Positions 8,045 to 18,508 of a stretch of 46,627 nt of DNA are shown one piece after another. Origin of the DNA: Rickettsia typhi (GTDB lineage Bacteria; Pseudomonadota; Alphaproteobacteria; Rickettsiales; Rickettsiaceae). Position 1 is the first letter of the stretch, and each line of letters starts with the position of its first letter. Position numbers and translations under genes: made by a program. The stretch lies in assembly GCA_945883665.1 (NCBI GenBank), contig CAMCXV010000003.1, positions 1-46,627 on the forward strand, given 5' to 3'. Under the pieces are notes generated by a model. That model saw only the letters and a program-made list of their open reading frames with translations. It was not told the DNA's origin and did not search any database.

Positions 8045-10834
8045 TTACGCCGCAGCCGCAGCTGATTTGATAATTTCAAGTCCAGCATCTGCAACTCTTG
8101 CTCCTGCTTGTAATGTAGAAATCGCAGCTAATATACTCTTTAAAGCTGCAGAAAACGCACTAGCTGATTCAGTCAAATCAGTGTCTAAATAACCGGATGC
8201 CGCATCTTTCGTTATAGCAGTGGAAGAACTCAAAAAATCTGCAGCTTGATCAATACTCTCACCTTGTCCATGAATATTAGATTGCTCTGAACGTATCATA
8301 TTAAGCGCATTAGTTATGACATCTTGAGCAATCTTAACATTTTCTTTATTCAATAAATCAAGTTTCGGTACATATTCGTTTTTACTATTGCGATACAACT
8401 TGGTAACACTCATATCTGCAACAAAAAGTTTTAAGGAATCGCCCGAGTCTAATCCCATCTTAACATCAATACCACTACCTATTTTCATTAGTGATTTTTT
8501 TATAGCAGCAGAGACATATTTATAATTTTTGGGATCATTTAGAGAATTTAGACCATCCTTACCGACGTTAATAGTAAGCGAATCACCATTATCTGCCATA
8601 AGCTTTATACTTGAACCCTCGCTTAATTCCGCAACAGCTGATCTCGCAACAAACTCAACACCACCAATTTTTGCCGTGAACAAAGCTTCGCTACTATCAT
8701 ATGGATTAGGAATAATTGCAAAATCTTGAATCTCTTTATTCGTAAAATCCGTTGAATTCAAAGATGCTGTCATTCCTGTGACATCACCTATAACCTCACC
8801 CTCATCAGTAATAATCTTCTCATTTGATGTGTCAATATCAAGATCTCTTGTTTGTGCAAATACAGTTGATTCAAAAAGCCGTCTAAGCGGCTCAGCCAAG
8901 GTTTTACTCACATTATCTCTACTAGTAAAATCAGCATCAAAATTTTTGGTTCTTACGGTAAATGATTCGCCATTTACCCCTTCCTTAAATACCATAGCCG
9001 TATTACTTAGGTTACCTGCATCATTACTTCTCCAAATCGTAGATTGGAAAGTTTTACCAGCAATATTAACCTCAATAATTGCAACACTATCATCAACATC
9101 TGGCACAGCAGCAGCACCACCTGGTATTGTAGCTTCAGAAGTTGACTGCTTATATAAAGTTGCAGCATCATCACCTGTTGCTTGAGCAATCACCCTAAAT
9201 TCAGCCTTAGGCGTACCTATAAAACCATCTATATCACGTATATTACTGACATCAATCGCTGCTTTTATCAGATTAACGTCATTAGGTGAGATAGGCACAT
9301 CTCTAGCGTCACCCCCGTGTATCCCATTCACAATATCTAAGTCAATATCTGAGTAAAATGTTAATTCTTGTGTTACTGCGTCTACAGCAAGTGAAAGTTT
9401 ACCTTGATTAATTAATAAACCAAGATATTCCTCAGTCCCTGCAACTGCTCCAGGCACTGCTCCAGGCGCTGCTCCAAGTCGGTTTTTATAACCTATAATG
9501 ACATCATTAACATTATTGAGTATATTCCCACCCGCAACTACTGCTAAATTACATCCACCAATCGTTATGTTACCACCAGGATTTGGATGAGGAAGACTCA
9601 CTTTTCTAGCATAAATCGTTGCACTGGATTGTGATACGAGGCTTTCATACAAATTAAGCCCTCCAGGACCAGGACCTCTAGCACTAGTTTGAAAACCCAA
9701 AAGACTAGAATCCAAAGTACTCTTGATATTAATAGTAGAGACTGTCCTTGATATAGAGAACATTTTCTCTTTTATTAATTCTTCTCTAATTCTTGCATTA
9801 GCATTAACTGCAGCTTCAAAATTCATTGCAGTAGTCAGAGAGTTCCCCCCACCGTCTACATAAGTAGTATTTGGAATAACTTGACCAGCAGGCCCAAAAA
9901 CAAACCTTTGCCCATAAATTTCTATAAAGGAACCGTTAGCAGCTCCAACATCACCAATTACAAATTCCATCGAGTATCCAGAAGGCTTGGAATTATCAAG
10001 CATACCAGCCTGCGGAGAATTAATTGAAAGCAATATATTATTAGATGATTGGGAACGTTGTTGAATAACCACTAAGCTGTTTCCATTACTAATGTTAGCA
10101 AACACATCATAAATTCTTAAAGCCTCAGATGAATGATTTTTAATAGCAGTAACAATTGCACCGGCAGTTTCCGAAGGAGTGTTACCTATTGCTACATGAT
10201 TCTCGTTATTTTTATCAACATTCTGCGCATCCATCATTGTTAAGACAATATTTTCTAACCTTATTGTATCCCCTTCTTTTACTTTTGTGATATCATTATT
10301 AATCTGAATGTTTTTGTTACTTCTAGCACCCAATGTTTCAAACAAATCATAACTACCTGCCCCTATCTTTCTTACATCAACAGGTTTAGTATTAAACTTT
10401 GCTTGCACTATAGCATCAGAACCAAGTTCTCCTGTTAGAATTTTTCTTCCATCAAATTCAGCAGTTTTTATTTGAAGCTTGGCTTGTTCTAGCTTAGAAT
10501 TAAAAATATCATTCAAAGATCTAATAGCTGTTTCAGAACCTCCAACTGAATTAATAATACCGAGCATGTCGGAAAAAGTTGCAGCAACAGAAGCAAGATT
10601 ATCTTCAGCTGTTTTAACAATATTCTTACTATAACCCATAGAATCTAAAAGTTTACCCAAAACTTTAGCTCTATTCCCGAGATTCTCTCCTAAAAAACTA
10701 CTCACAACATCGTTATTAACTTTTTTACCTGTACTTAGGCTTAGACCATTAACATCCACAGCTTTTTTACCAATAGAAACAGCAACAGGTACTGAATTTC
10801 TAACCGGATTGTTTAACGTTATACCATTACTCAT
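8045..10834 (-). CDS. Large flagellin-like protein, copy 2 (929 aa)
   Basis: Paralogue of the downstream 804-residue gene. The first 17 residues are identical, and LSLSTGKK, FDGRKILTGELGSD near residue 125 and the C-terminal helix ending GLEIIKSAAAAA repeat the flagellin D0/D1 pattern. The central region has the same order of modules (ETAGAIVTAIKN with IYDV; YGQRFVFG; IAGKTFQS; GMTASLNS; NVGKDGLNSL; SGIDVKMGL) but is strongly diverged and about 125 residues longer. Its last 106 coding bases differ from copy 1 at only two sites. There is no signal peptide. It has its own sigma-54-type promoter at 10896-10912. No other flagellar gene is in the window, so a working flagellum cannot be shown here. 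Confidence 0.8.
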   Translation of the reverse strand: MSNGITLNNPVRNSVPVAVSIGKKAVDVNGLSLSTGKKVNNDVVSSFLGENLGNRAKVLGKLLDSMGYSKNIVKTAEDNLASVAATFSDMLGIINSVGGSETAIRSLNDIFNSKLEQAKLQIKTAEFDGRKILTGELGSDAIVQAKFNTKPVDVRKIGAGSYDLFETLGARSNKNIQINNDITKVKEGDTIRLENIVLTMMDAQNVDKNNENHVAIGNTPSETAGAIVTAIKNHSSEALRIYDVFANISNGNSLVVIQQRSQSSNNILLSINSPQAGMLDNSKPSGYSMEFVIGDVGAANGSFIEIYGQRFVFGPAGQVIPNTTYVDGGGNSLTTAMNFEAAVNANARIREELIKEKMFSISRTVSTINIKSTLDSSLLGFQTSARGPGPGGLNLYESLVSQSSATIYARKVSLPHPNPGGNITIGGCNLAVVAGGNILNNVNDVIIGYKNRLGAAPGAVPGAVAGTEEYLGLLINQGKLSLAVDAVTQELTFYSDIDLDIVNGIHGGDARDVPISPNDVNLIKAAIDVSNIRDIDGFIGTPKAEFRVIAQATGDDAATLYKQSTSEATIPGGAAAVPDVDDSVAIIEVNIAGKTFQSTIWRSNDAGNLSNTAMVFKEGVNGESFTVRTKNFDADFTSRDNVSKTLAEPLRRLFESTVFAQTRDLDIDTSNEKIITDEGEVIGDVTGMTASLNSTDFTNKEIQDFAIIPNPYDSSEALFTAKIGGVEFVARSAVAELSEGSSIKLMADNGDSLTINVGKDGLNSLNDPKNYKYVSAAIKKSLMKIGSGIDVKMGLDSGDSLKLFVADMSVTKLYRNSKNEYVPKLDLLNKENVKIAQDVITNALNMIRSEQSNIHGQGESIDQAADFLSSSTAITKDAASGYLDTDLTESASAFSAALKSILAAISTLQAGARVADAGLEIIKSAAAAA

Positions 10835-10895
10835 ATTTTTTATCTTTATTTATTATTATATCTTATTAATCAATAACCAACTACTAAACATCATC

Positions 10896-10912
10896 AAGCA
10901 ATTTTCATGCCA
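10896..10912 (-). promoter_or_regulatory. Sigma-54 (-24/-12) promoter of flagellin-like copy 2
   Basis: The minus strand carries TGGCATGAAAATTGCTT, identical to the site at 8008-8024 and at nearly the same distance (62 against 60 bases) from the start codon at 10834. The predicted start of transcription is about 12 bases past the GC, near 10886, leaving a leader of about 50 bases. The flanking bases are much less similar, so the 17-mer itself seems to be what is conserved. Confidence 0.8.
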
Positions 10913-11005
10913 CAAAATCATACATGAAAAAGTAGTTTTAATGCTTGGTATATTAAATGAAAAATAATTATATTACAATTATTTTGAAATAGATTTACTA
11001 GTTAC

Positions 11006-11034
11006 TTGAAAATAATAAGAATATGCCATAATAT
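11006..11034 (+). promoter_or_regulatory. Sigma-70-type promoter of the ABC-F gene
   Basis: TTGAAA at 11006-11011 and TAATAT at 11029-11034 are separated by 17 bases, five of six matches in each box. Transcription would start near 11041, 48 bases before the ATG at 11089. It is divergent from the sigma-54 site of the flagellin-like gene. Confidence 0.65.
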
Positions 11035-11088
11035 GATGGGCTCAAGTTTAAGATAAATTAAAGTCATTGCGTCTATGGTACCTAAAAT

Positions 11089-12705
11089 ATGCTAATATTA
11101 AGCGATTTATCTAAAAATTTTCATGGAAGATTTGTTCTTAAAAATATCAATTACAACTTCCCTCAAACCGGTCTAATAGCTCTTGTTGGCGTTAACGGAG
11201 CTGGAAAAAGCACGCTCCTTAATATATTATGTAATCTAGATGAACCAGATAATGGGGTTGTTACTAAACCAAAATCTAAACTCATAGGATATCTTCCACA
11301 AGAACCAAACAACAATCCAAAAGATTCGATTCTTATTGAATGCATGTCTGGAGCGGAAGAATTATTCCAAACCATGCTTGATATGAATAAAGCAAACGAG
11401 GAAATGGCAGAAGATTTTACTAATGAAAAATACGAAAAATTTGAATATTTAGAAAATCTTTTTCGTAGCAAAGACGGTTATTCTTTTGAGCATAATGCTT
11501 CAAAAATACTAATAGGCTTAGGGTTTAAAGAGGGAACTCTACAAAACCACCCCAAAGATCTATCAGGCGGTTGGAAAATGAGACTGGAACTTGCTAAGAT
11601 TTTGATAAAAAATCCAGATTTTTTGATTTTAGATGAACCAACTAATCACTTAGATTTACCAACTATAGTATGGCTAGAAGCTTACTTAAAAAAGTTCAAA
11701 GGCACAGTATTATTTGTATCACATGATGAATCATTGCTTAATAGTTTACCTAATATTATCCTGCATTTAAAAGACGGAGATCTAAGTGAATATCAAGGTA
11801 ATTATGATGATTTTTTAATCCAATATGAGCTAAGAGAAGCAAATAAAATAGCCGCCTTAAAAAATATCGAAGGAAAGATAGAGAATGTGTCAAGATTCAT
11901 TGAAAGATTTGGTGCAAAAGCTTCAAAAGCAACTCAAGCACGCAGTAAAATGAAAATGGTGGCTCGCCTTGAAAAAGACGCTTCTGGTATTGCAATTAAT
12001 AAAGATGACGCAGAAATTAATGTCAGAATTCCATTAACGCAAAAAAGCGGAAAGGAAGTTGTTACATTTAACAATTGCTCTATAGGATACGCTACACCAC
12101 TGGTGAAAAAAATAGCCTTCACAGCAATGCGTGGACAAAAAATTGCTATTGTCGGAGCAAATGGATTGGGGAAATCTACTTTAATTAAAAGCCTCTTAAA
12201 CTTAGTTCCTTTTTTAACTGGTGATATTAAAATTGGGCATAATGTTAAGACAGCTTACTACGCTCAAGATCAGGCAGAATATTTAGATATGAAACAAAAT
12301 GTTTTAAATAACTTAAAAGCTGCTAATCATGAATTATCAGAAGGACATGCTCGTGGATTGCTTGGTTCATTTTTGTTCAGAGGAAATGATGTTTATAAAC
12401 AAGTAAATATTTTATCTGGTGGAGAAAAAAGCCGACTTAGTCTTGCTTGCCTTTTAGTACAAAATGCCAATTTTTTACTTCTTGACGAACCAACTAATCA
12501 CCTTGATATACTTAGCACTGAAATTTTAAGCGAAGCTTTAGCTAGCTACGAGGGAACCATTATGTTTGTAAGTCATAATAGAAGTTTTATCAATGCTGTT
12601 GCAACTCATACTCTTGCTTTTTCTAACAAAGGTACAGCTTATTTTTCCAAAGGAAATATTGAGGAATTAAATCTGTTCACAGAAGAACAAGCACTAAATT
12701 TGTAG
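11089..12705 (+). CDS. ABC-F family ATPase (YheS/Uup-like)
   Basis: A 538-residue protein with two ABC ATPase domains and no membrane segments. Domain 1 has Walker A GVNGAGKST near residue 34, signature LSGGWKMRLELAK near 158 and Walker B FLILDEPTNHLDL. Domain 2 has GANGLGKST, LSGGEKSRLSLA and FLLLDEPTNHLDI. The linker between them is charged, with RFGAKASKATQARSKMK, as in YheS-type proteins. ABC-F proteins act on ribosomes, easing stalled translation or gating the E site; the exact role of this subgroup is not settled. The region of identity favours YheS over EttA. The 3' end overlaps the convergent metalloprotease gene by 12 bases. Confidence 0.92.
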   Translation: MLILSDLSKNFHGRFVLKNINYNFPQTGLIALVGVNGAGKSTLLNILCNLDEPDNGVVTKPKSKLIGYLPQEPNNNPKDSILIECMSGAEELFQTMLDMNKANEEMAEDFTNEKYEKFEYLENLFRSKDGYSFEHNASKILIGLGFKEGTLQNHPKDLSGGWKMRLELAKILIKNPDFLILDEPTNHLDLPTIVWLEAYLKKFKGTVLFVSHDESLLNSLPNIILHLKDGDLSEYQGNYDDFLIQYELREANKIAALKNIEGKIENVSRFIERFGAKASKATQARSKMKMVARLEKDASGIAINKDDAEINVRIPLTQKSGKEVVTFNNCSIGYATPLVKKIAFTAMRGQKIAIVGANGLGKSTLIKSLLNLVPFLTGDIKIGHNVKTAYYAQDQAEYLDMKQNVLNNLKAANHELSEGHARGLLGSFLFRGNDVYKQVNILSGGEKSRLSLACLLVQNANFLLLDEPTNHLDILSTEILSEALASYEGTIMFVSHNRSFINAVATHTLAFSNKGTAYFSKGNIEELNLFTEEQALNL

Positions 12706-13410
12706 GTATCGATACAAAATGTAACCATTTTCTTTAAGCCATAATTTAGCAGATTTATATTCTGGACACAATTTTGCCACTAGATTCCAGAAAGACTTGC
12801 TATGATTCATTTCTATTAAATGACACATCTCATGAATTATTACATAATTTACTATTTCTAGAGGAGCGAAAATCAGCCGCCAGTTAAAACTAAGCGCTAA
12901 TTTACTTGAACAACTACCCCATTTATTTTTACTATTTATAATCTTAATTTCAGAAAATTTAAAATTATGCTTTTTACTTAAGAAAGTAACAATGTTAGTC
13001 ACCTCTAACAGAATTTTATTTTGTAAGAATTTAATTAAAATCTTATCACAATATGATGGCATAGATTCCACATAAATTATATTTTCCTTAATTTGAACAT
13101 TATTGCGGATAGAATCAATTTTTACCAACAAATATTGTTTCCCAAACAAAGGAATTATTTTACTATCAGAATCAATACTATCTTCTCTTTTAGAAATTAT
13201 TAATCTTCTTCTAAGCCAATGTTCTTTTTCTAATAAAAATTTGTGCCCAGCATTAATATTCTTATTTGGTAAAACTAGTTCCACATTTTTATGCTGTATT
13301 TTAATAAAAATACGCTTAGCTTTAATACTGTATCTTATTGGAATATTAATAGAATCACCAAACCTATTCAATGTAATAAAAGTTGGCTCCGTTTTTTGTA
13401 TAGTCTTCAT
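12694..13410 (-). CDS. YgjP-like (DUF45) zinc metallopeptidase
   Basis: The 238-residue protein has the hallmark motif IIHEMCHLIEMNHSKSFW near residue 190: HExxH with a downstream His about five residues on, and a following WLKENG. This is the YgjP/DUF45 family, related to the SprT and M48 zinc proteases. The preceding KNKWGSCSSKLALSFNWRL is also typical. Its substrate is unknown; the family is often encoded near restriction or DNA-maintenance genes, which is not the case here. No signal peptide, so it is cytoplasmic. The ATG at 13410 is preceded by a 257-base gap with a TATAAT box on the minus strand. Confidence 0.88.
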   Translation of the reverse strand: MKTIQKTEPTFITLNRFGDSINIPIRYSIKAKRIFIKIQHKNVELVLPNKNINAGHKFLLEKEHWLRRRLIISKREDSIDSDSKIIPLFGKQYLLVKIDSIRNNVQIKENIIYVESMPSYCDKILIKFLQNKILLEVTNIVTFLSKKHNFKFSEIKIINSKNKWGSCSSKLALSFNWRLIFAPLEIVNYVIIHEMCHLIEMNHSKSFWNLVAKLCPEYKSAKLWLKENGYILYRYLQI

Positions 13411-13667
13411 TGTTCAAAATGAATTATTATTTCAGTATTGATATCTTTAACTTAGCAATTCCTCTAAGCTAACCGTCGTAAATTATATGAATGACATAAT
13501 TTACTAACCCAGCTCTTTTTACCAAATTATACCATCATTTTATCATTTGAGACAGTTTATTTACAGAAGAAAAAAATAATTTAAAGATAATGGGTTATGA
13601 TTTTTCTCTTATGGAATCAACGCTTGATCACATTGTATTTAACAAGATGGGAAGATTAAAAAATAAA
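13411..13667. other. Intergenic gap between dedA and the YgjP-like gene
   Basis: It lies downstream of dedA and upstream of the YgjP-like gene, both on the minus strand. A perfect minus-strand -10 box TATAAT is at 13526-13531, but no good -35 box stands 15-18 bases upstream of it. A weak dyad TTAGC/GCTAA is near 13455. No RNA gene is apparent. A plus-strand reading frame of 47 codons starts at 13590 but runs antisense into dedA and is not convincing. Confidence 0.4.
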
Positions 13668-14270
13668 TCACTTCTCTTTTTTAGAATTTTTCTTCCATAC
13701 ATAATAAGTAATCAAAGAACCTATCAAAAATAATATAGTAATGTTTATTTGCTTTAGATGTTTTTGAATTAATAGCTCATTTTTACCTATTAAATAACCT
13801 AATGATATCAAAATTAAACACCATAACCCTCCCCCAACTATGGTATACAAGCAAAAAGCTTTTATATCCATTTTCGCAAGACCAGCAGGAAAAGAAATAA
13901 AATGCTTTAATCCTGGCAAAAATCTACCAGTAAAAACTGATATCGCCCCATGATTAATAAAGAATTTTTCTATTTTCTCCAGTTTAGATTCATTTAAAAA
14001 TAAATACTTACCTTTATTTATAAATAATTTTCTTCCAAAAAAATATGCAATATAATAACTTAAAGCAGAGCCAGCTAAGGTTCCTATAGTGCTAATAATT
14101 AATACCAAGAAAAAGTTCATATCACCCTTATGCGCAAGATAACCAGCAGGAATTAAAGTTATTTCAGCTGGTATCGGTATAAATGTACTTTCAATAAAAG
14201 TCATTATAAACACACCAAAGTAGCCGAGACTCTCCACGAATCGAACGATTTCTAGAAAAATTTCATACAT
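13668..14270 (-). CDS. DedA/VTT-domain membrane protein
   Basis: A 200-residue integral membrane protein with the DedA (SNARE-associated, VTT) fold. Diagnostic segments are FIESTFIPIPAEITLIPAG near residue 26, with the membrane-embedded Glu residues, and FTGRFLPGLKHFISFPAG near residue 114, with the conserved Arg. DedA proteins are needed for membrane integrity and proton-motive force, and some act as undecaprenyl-phosphate or phospholipid flippases. Four or five hydrophobic helices are visible, the last at about 170-190 followed by a Lys-rich tail. ATG at 14270. It is separated from sucB by 156 bases with no evident feature. Confidence 0.92.
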   Translation of the reverse strand: MYEIFLEIVRFVESLGYFGVFIMTFIESTFIPIPAEITLIPAGYLAHKGDMNFFLVLIISTIGTLAGSALSYYIAYFFGRKLFINKGKYLFLNESKLEKIEKFFINHGAISVFTGRFLPGLKHFISFPAGLAKMDIKAFCLYTIVGGGLWCLILISLGYLIGKNELLIQKHLKQINITILFLIGSLITYYVWKKNSKKEK

Positions 14271-14426
14271 TATTTATATACAAACCCTTATCAAAATAAT
14301 TTAATAATATTGAAAAGTTATTATAAGTTAGCAATTTTAAAATACCAGCGCAAAAAGACGATTTATCAAAATTTCCATATTTCTCCTATAGAAAAGCCAT
14401 AGCAGAACTTAAAGCAAGTATATATT

Positions 14427-15638
14427 TTATAAATCAAAGAGTAATCTTTCTGGATTTTCAATAGATTGTTTTACTTTTATCAAAAAAGTAACCGCATCTT
14501 TACCATCAATAATCCTGTGATCATATGATAATGCAATATACATCATTGGTCGAATTTCAACTTTACCATCAATGGCTACTGGTCTTTCTTGCGTATTATG
14601 CAAACCAATAATTCCACTCTGCGGAGGATTAATTATTGGGGTTGAAAGCAACGAACCATATACACCACCGTTAGTGATAGAAAATGTACCACCTGTTAAA
14701 TCCGACATAGCTAATTTACCATCTCTAGCTCTTGTTGCTAAAGATAATATTTCTTTCTCAATACCAGAAAAACTCATTTTATCTGCATTACGTACTACTG
14801 GCACCACTAAACCTTGCTCTGTACCAACAGCAACACCTATATCATAATAATTTTTATATATAATGTCATCGCCATCAATTTCAGCATTTATAGCTGGCAC
14901 TTCTTTTAAAGCATTAACAACTGCTTTTACAAAAAAAGACATAAAACCAAGTTTTACAACATGTTTTTTTTCAAATTCATCACGATGTTTTTTGCGTAGA
15001 TTCATTACATTTAACATATCAATTTCATTAAATGTTGTAAGTATAGCAGCGGTATTTTGAGAATCTTTCAAACGTTGCGCTATAGTTTTTCTAAGACGAG
15101 ACATGCGCACTTTTTCTACTGGCTTTTCTTCAGATGAGTTTACTACATTTTTTACGACGAGAGTACTGGAAGCTTCCAAAACATTTAATACGTCACCTTT
15201 GTTAATTCTACCATCTTTGCCAGTACCGCTAATCTTTTCTGGATCTAAATTATTCTCTATGACTAATTTTCGTACTGATGGAGGCATAGTATTGGTTTTA
15301 TCAATTTTCTTTTCTTCTATAACAAGCGGAATAGCAGCAGAAACAGATTGTACTTGAGCATTTGCACTTAAATTACTAGTAGGCGCATTAACAGAAACAG
15401 CCCCTGCTTTTATAGAGCCAAGAACCTCTCCTACAGCAACAACATCACCTTCTTTCTTCAATACATCCTCTAGCACACCTTCAGCAGAGGCACTAACCTC
15501 TAAAGTAACCTTCTCTGTTTCAAGTTCAACTATTAGCTCATCGAGTCTTACAGCATCTCCAGATTTTTTATACCATTTAGCAACCGTTGCCTCAGAGATT
15601 GACTCTCCTAGAGATGGTACTACAATTTTAATACTCAT
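14427..15638 (-). CDS. sucB: 2-oxoglutarate dehydrogenase E2, dihydrolipoyl succinyltransferase
   Basis: E2 of the 2-oxoglutarate dehydrogenase complex: it takes the succinyl group from E1 on a swinging lipoyl arm and passes it to CoA. The 403 residues contain a lipoyl domain (1-75) with the lipoylated Lys in [11 protein letters not shown] (K43), an Ala/Val-rich linker, a peripheral-subunit-binding domain from MPPSVRKLV (about 119-155), and a catalytic domain ending in [12 protein letters not shown] with the active-site His and Asp. GGAG lies seven bases before the ATG at 15638. It follows sucA by 50 bases, so the two are probably one transcript. LipB in this window is the expected modifier. 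Confidence 0.97.
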   Translation of the reverse strand: MSIKIVVPSLGESISEATVAKWYKKSGDAVRLDELIVELETEKVTLEVSASAEGVLEDVLKKEGDVVAVGEVLGSIKAGAVSVNAPTSNLSANAQVQSVSAAIPLVIEEKKIDKTNTMPPSVRKLVIENNLDPEKISGTGKDGRINKGDVLNVLEASSTLVVKNVVNSSEEKPVEKVRMSRLRKTIAQRLKDSQNTAAILTTFNEIDMLNVMNLRKKHRDEFEKKHVVKLGFMSFFVKAVVNALKEVPAINAEIDGDDIIYKNYYDIGVAVGTEQGLVVPVVRNADKMSFSGIEKEILSLATRARDGKLAMSDLTGGTFSITNGGVYGSLLSTPIINPPQSGIIGLHNTQERPVAIDGKVEIRPMMYIALSYDHRIIDGKDAVTFLIKVKQSIENPERLLFDL

Positions 15639-15688
15639 AAAATTTCTCCAATAATTATTCTAAATTATTATTAATATAAATTTAAGAT

Positions 15689-18508
15689 CTATCTAGAATC
15701 TAAAATCCCAAGAGCTTTATTTACTAAATCTTCTTGTTGTTTATTATGAACATATAAATATCCAACAGCTGGAGATGCAGATCTTTCTCTTCCAACATAA
15801 TTTACTCTTAAATTAATTCCCGCTTTTTCTAATGCCAGATCTAAATGCGGACGTATAAATTTCCATGCCCCCATATTTCTAGGCTCTTCTTGACACCACA
15901 CGAAACTAGAAACAGATTTATATTTCTTAAGAATCTCTATTAAATATTCTTCTGAAAATGGATATAATTGCTCAAAACGAATAATCGCAATATTTTCTAT
16001 TTTTTTCTCACGACGTAGTTCAAGCAAATCATAATATATTTTTCCAGAGCAAAAAATTATTTTTGTTACTTTTGGAGCAGCAATTTCAATATCAATTTCG
16101 TCAATAACAGGAGTAAATTCCGTACCTTGGTCAAGTTCCAAAATATTTGATACAGCCAATTTATGGCGAAGCAAAGATTTAGGGGACATAACAATAAGAG
16201 GCTTTCTAAAATTTCTTTTAACCTGACGACGTAAAAGATGAAATATAGATGCAGGGGTTGTTGGATATGCAACACACATATTATCTTCTGCACATAATTG
16301 CAAAAACCGTTCTAATCTTGCAGAACTATGCTCAGGACCCTGACCTTCCATACCATGAGGCAGTAATACTACTATACCACTCATTCTAAGCCATTTTGTT
16401 TCAGCAGAAGAAATAAACTGATCAAAAATAATCTGCGCACCATTAGAAAAGTCACCAAATTGAGCCTCCCATATTACTAAACAATTGGGATCAACCATAG
16501 AGTAACCATATTCAAATCCAAGGACTCCATATTCTGATAAATTACTATCAGCAATTTCAAAAAAACCTTGATCATTTGAAATATTATTTAATGGTTCATA
16601 TATTGAATTATCAACTGGATTATGTAATACCGCATGGCGATGAGAAAAAGTCCCTCTTTCTACATCCTGACCAGTCATTCTAATTGCTGTTTTTTCATTA
16701 AGCAAAGTAGCAAAAGCAAGCTGCTCAGCTGTTGCCCAATCAATCGCTTTACTTTCAATCAAATTTTGTGCTCTGGCTTCAAATAATTTAATCAATTTTG
16801 AATTTATTGTAAAATTATCCGGTACTTTGCAAAGCTTAGTACCAATATCTTGTAATATATTTTTAGAAACACCTGTTGATACTTTATCATCACTAAAACG
16901 ATCAAAACCAGACCATTTTCCTTCTAACCACTGCGCTCTTGGCTTGTAATTACTTACTTCATTAAATTCTGAATCTAACAATTCTTTAAAATCTTGTTTT
17001 AAATTCATGTAATAAGATTGATCTATTAACCCAGAAGAAACTAATTTATCAGAATATATAGCAGCTGGTGTTTTTTTATTTTTAATTATATCATACATCA
17101 TACTTTGTGTGTACATTGGCTCGTCACCTTCATTATGACCATATTTACGATAACAAACAATATCTACAACTACATCTCTCTGAAATTTCCGTCTGTACTC
17201 GCAAGCAATTTTAGTGATAAGAATTACAGCCTCTATATCATCTCCATTAACATGAAATATTGGCGCCCCAACCATTTTAGCCACTTCTGTACAATATCTC
17301 CCAGATCGTGAATCATAACTATTGGCTGTAAAACCAATTTGATTATTTATTACCAAATGAAATATTCCACCAACATCATAAGGCTCAAGAGCTGACATTA
17401 CTAAACTTTCAGCAACAACACCCTGACCACAAAATGCAGCATCTCCATGAACTAAAATACCAATTATTTTGCTACGATCACGATTAATACAATCTTGTTT
17501 TGCTCTAACTTTTCCAGCAACTACTGGGTTAACAGCTTCCAAATGAGAAGGATTCGGCGTCAAAGACAAGTGTATCTGCTTACCATATTTTGTTTTTTTA
17601 TCAGAAGAATACCCCATATGGTATTTCACATCACCCATAATACCAAGATCACTAGGAAATGCGCTATTTCCACCAAACTCTGAAAAAATAGCCCTATAAG
17701 GCTTTTGCATAATTTTTGTTAAGGTTGATAATCTACCTCTATGAGCAAGACCGATAACCGCTTCCTGAACATCAAAAGCAGAAGATTCATCTATTACAAT
17801 ATCAAGGCTGATTATAGATGCATCACCACCTTCTATTGAAAATCTTTTTGCGCCAGGAAATTTTACATGTAAATATTGTTCAAAACCCTCCACCTCAACC
17901 AAATCTTTTAAGATTTCCTTCTTTTGATCGTCAGATAAAGTAGAAACTATATTAATAGTTTCTACTTTAGAATATAACCATTCTTGTTGCATAACATCAT
18001 CTAGATGTAAAAATTCAACACCCACTGAACCAGAATAAGTTTTATTTAATATATCAACAAGCTCGCTTAAAGTAATTATTGTAATACCATTAAATTCTCC
18101 AGAAACATCAACAAGCTCTAATATAGCATCTTTAGCAAATCCAAAATCTGTGATATTTAATTTCAACTCCTCCTTAGTTTTTTTTATTTCAAGACCAAGT
18201 GGATCGAGATTCGCAAGATAATGACCACGCTCTCTGTAAGCTTTAATCATAAATTTTGCTCTAAGAGAATTTTCTGATAAAGAAGAATTAGCAGCATTAT
18301 ATGAAGCTTTTTCAATAATTGAAGACTGATCTTGAGCAATAATTTTTGCATTTGTCTTCAATTGAGTGACATCATTTTGCCCTTCAAAAAATTCTATCCA
18401 ACTCTGATCCACAGAATTAGGATTATCTAAATATTTTTGATAAAGCTCTTCAATAAATACTGAATTAGAACCAAATAAAAAACTTGAATGTTTAAAATCC
18501 TTTGCCAC
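15689..18508 (-). CDS. sucA: 2-oxoglutarate dehydrogenase E1 component
   Basis: Thiamine-diphosphate enzyme that decarboxylates 2-oxoglutarate in the TCA cycle. The 939 residues match full-length SucA: N-terminal E2-binding segment ([10 protein letters not shown] near 35), a first transketolase-like domain with [11 protein letters not shown] near 250 and YGHNEGDEP near 470, and a pyrimidine-binding domain with [14 protein letters not shown] near 680. The C-terminal region has [11 protein letters not shown]. The first codon is GTG at 18508, supported by AAGGG seven bases upstream and by the N-terminal homology ([11 protein letters not shown]). Promoter not clear in the 216-base gap upstream. 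Confidence 0.97.
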   Translation of the reverse strand: MAKDFKHSSFLFGSNSVFIEELYQKYLDNPNSVDQSWIEFFEGQNDVTQLKTNAKIIAQDQSSIIEKASYNAANSSLSENSLRAKFMIKAYRERGHYLANLDPLGLEIKKTKEELKLNITDFGFAKDAILELVDVSGEFNGITIITLSELVDILNKTYSGSVGVEFLHLDDVMQQEWLYSKVETINIVSTLSDDQKKEILKDLVEVEGFEQYLHVKFPGAKRFSIEGGDASIISLDIVIDESSAFDVQEAVIGLAHRGRLSTLTKIMQKPYRAIFSEFGGNSAFPSDLGIMGDVKYHMGYSSDKKTKYGKQIHLSLTPNPSHLEAVNPVVAGKVRAKQDCINRDRSKIIGILVHGDAAFCGQGVVAESLVMSALEPYDVGGIFHLVINNQIGFTANSYDSRSGRYCTEVAKMVGAPIFHVNGDDIEAVILITKIACEYRRKFQRDVVVDIVCYRKYGHNEGDEPMYTQSMMYDIIKNKKTPAAIYSDKLVSSGLIDQSYYMNLKQDFKELLDSEFNEVSNYKPRAQWLEGKWSGFDRFSDDKVSTGVSKNILQDIGTKLCKVPDNFTINSKLIKLFEARAQNLIESKAIDWATAEQLAFATLLNEKTAIRMTGQDVERGTFSHRHAVLHNPVDNSIYEPLNNISNDQGFFEIADSNLSEYGVLGFEYGYSMVDPNCLVIWEAQFGDFSNGAQIIFDQFISSAETKWLRMSGIVVLLPHGMEGQGPEHSSARLERFLQLCAEDNMCVAYPTTPASIFHLLRRQVKRNFRKPLIVMSPKSLLRHKLAVSNILELDQGTEFTPVIDEIDIEIAAPKVTKIIFCSGKIYYDLLELRREKKIENIAIIRFEQLYPFSEEYLIEILKKYKSVSSFVWCQEEPRNMGAWKFIRPHLDLALEKAGINLRVNYVGRERSASPAVGYLYVHNKQQEDLVNKALGILDSR

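Noticed and set aside
13590..13733. 47-codon plus-strand frame overlapping dedA
   Set aside because: No clear ribosome site, more than a third runs antisense to dedA, and no recognisable motif.
14797..14821. TGGCAC followed by TTGC inside sucB, as a sigma-54 promoter
   Set aside because: The spacing between boxes is too long for RpoN, and it lies in a coding sequence.
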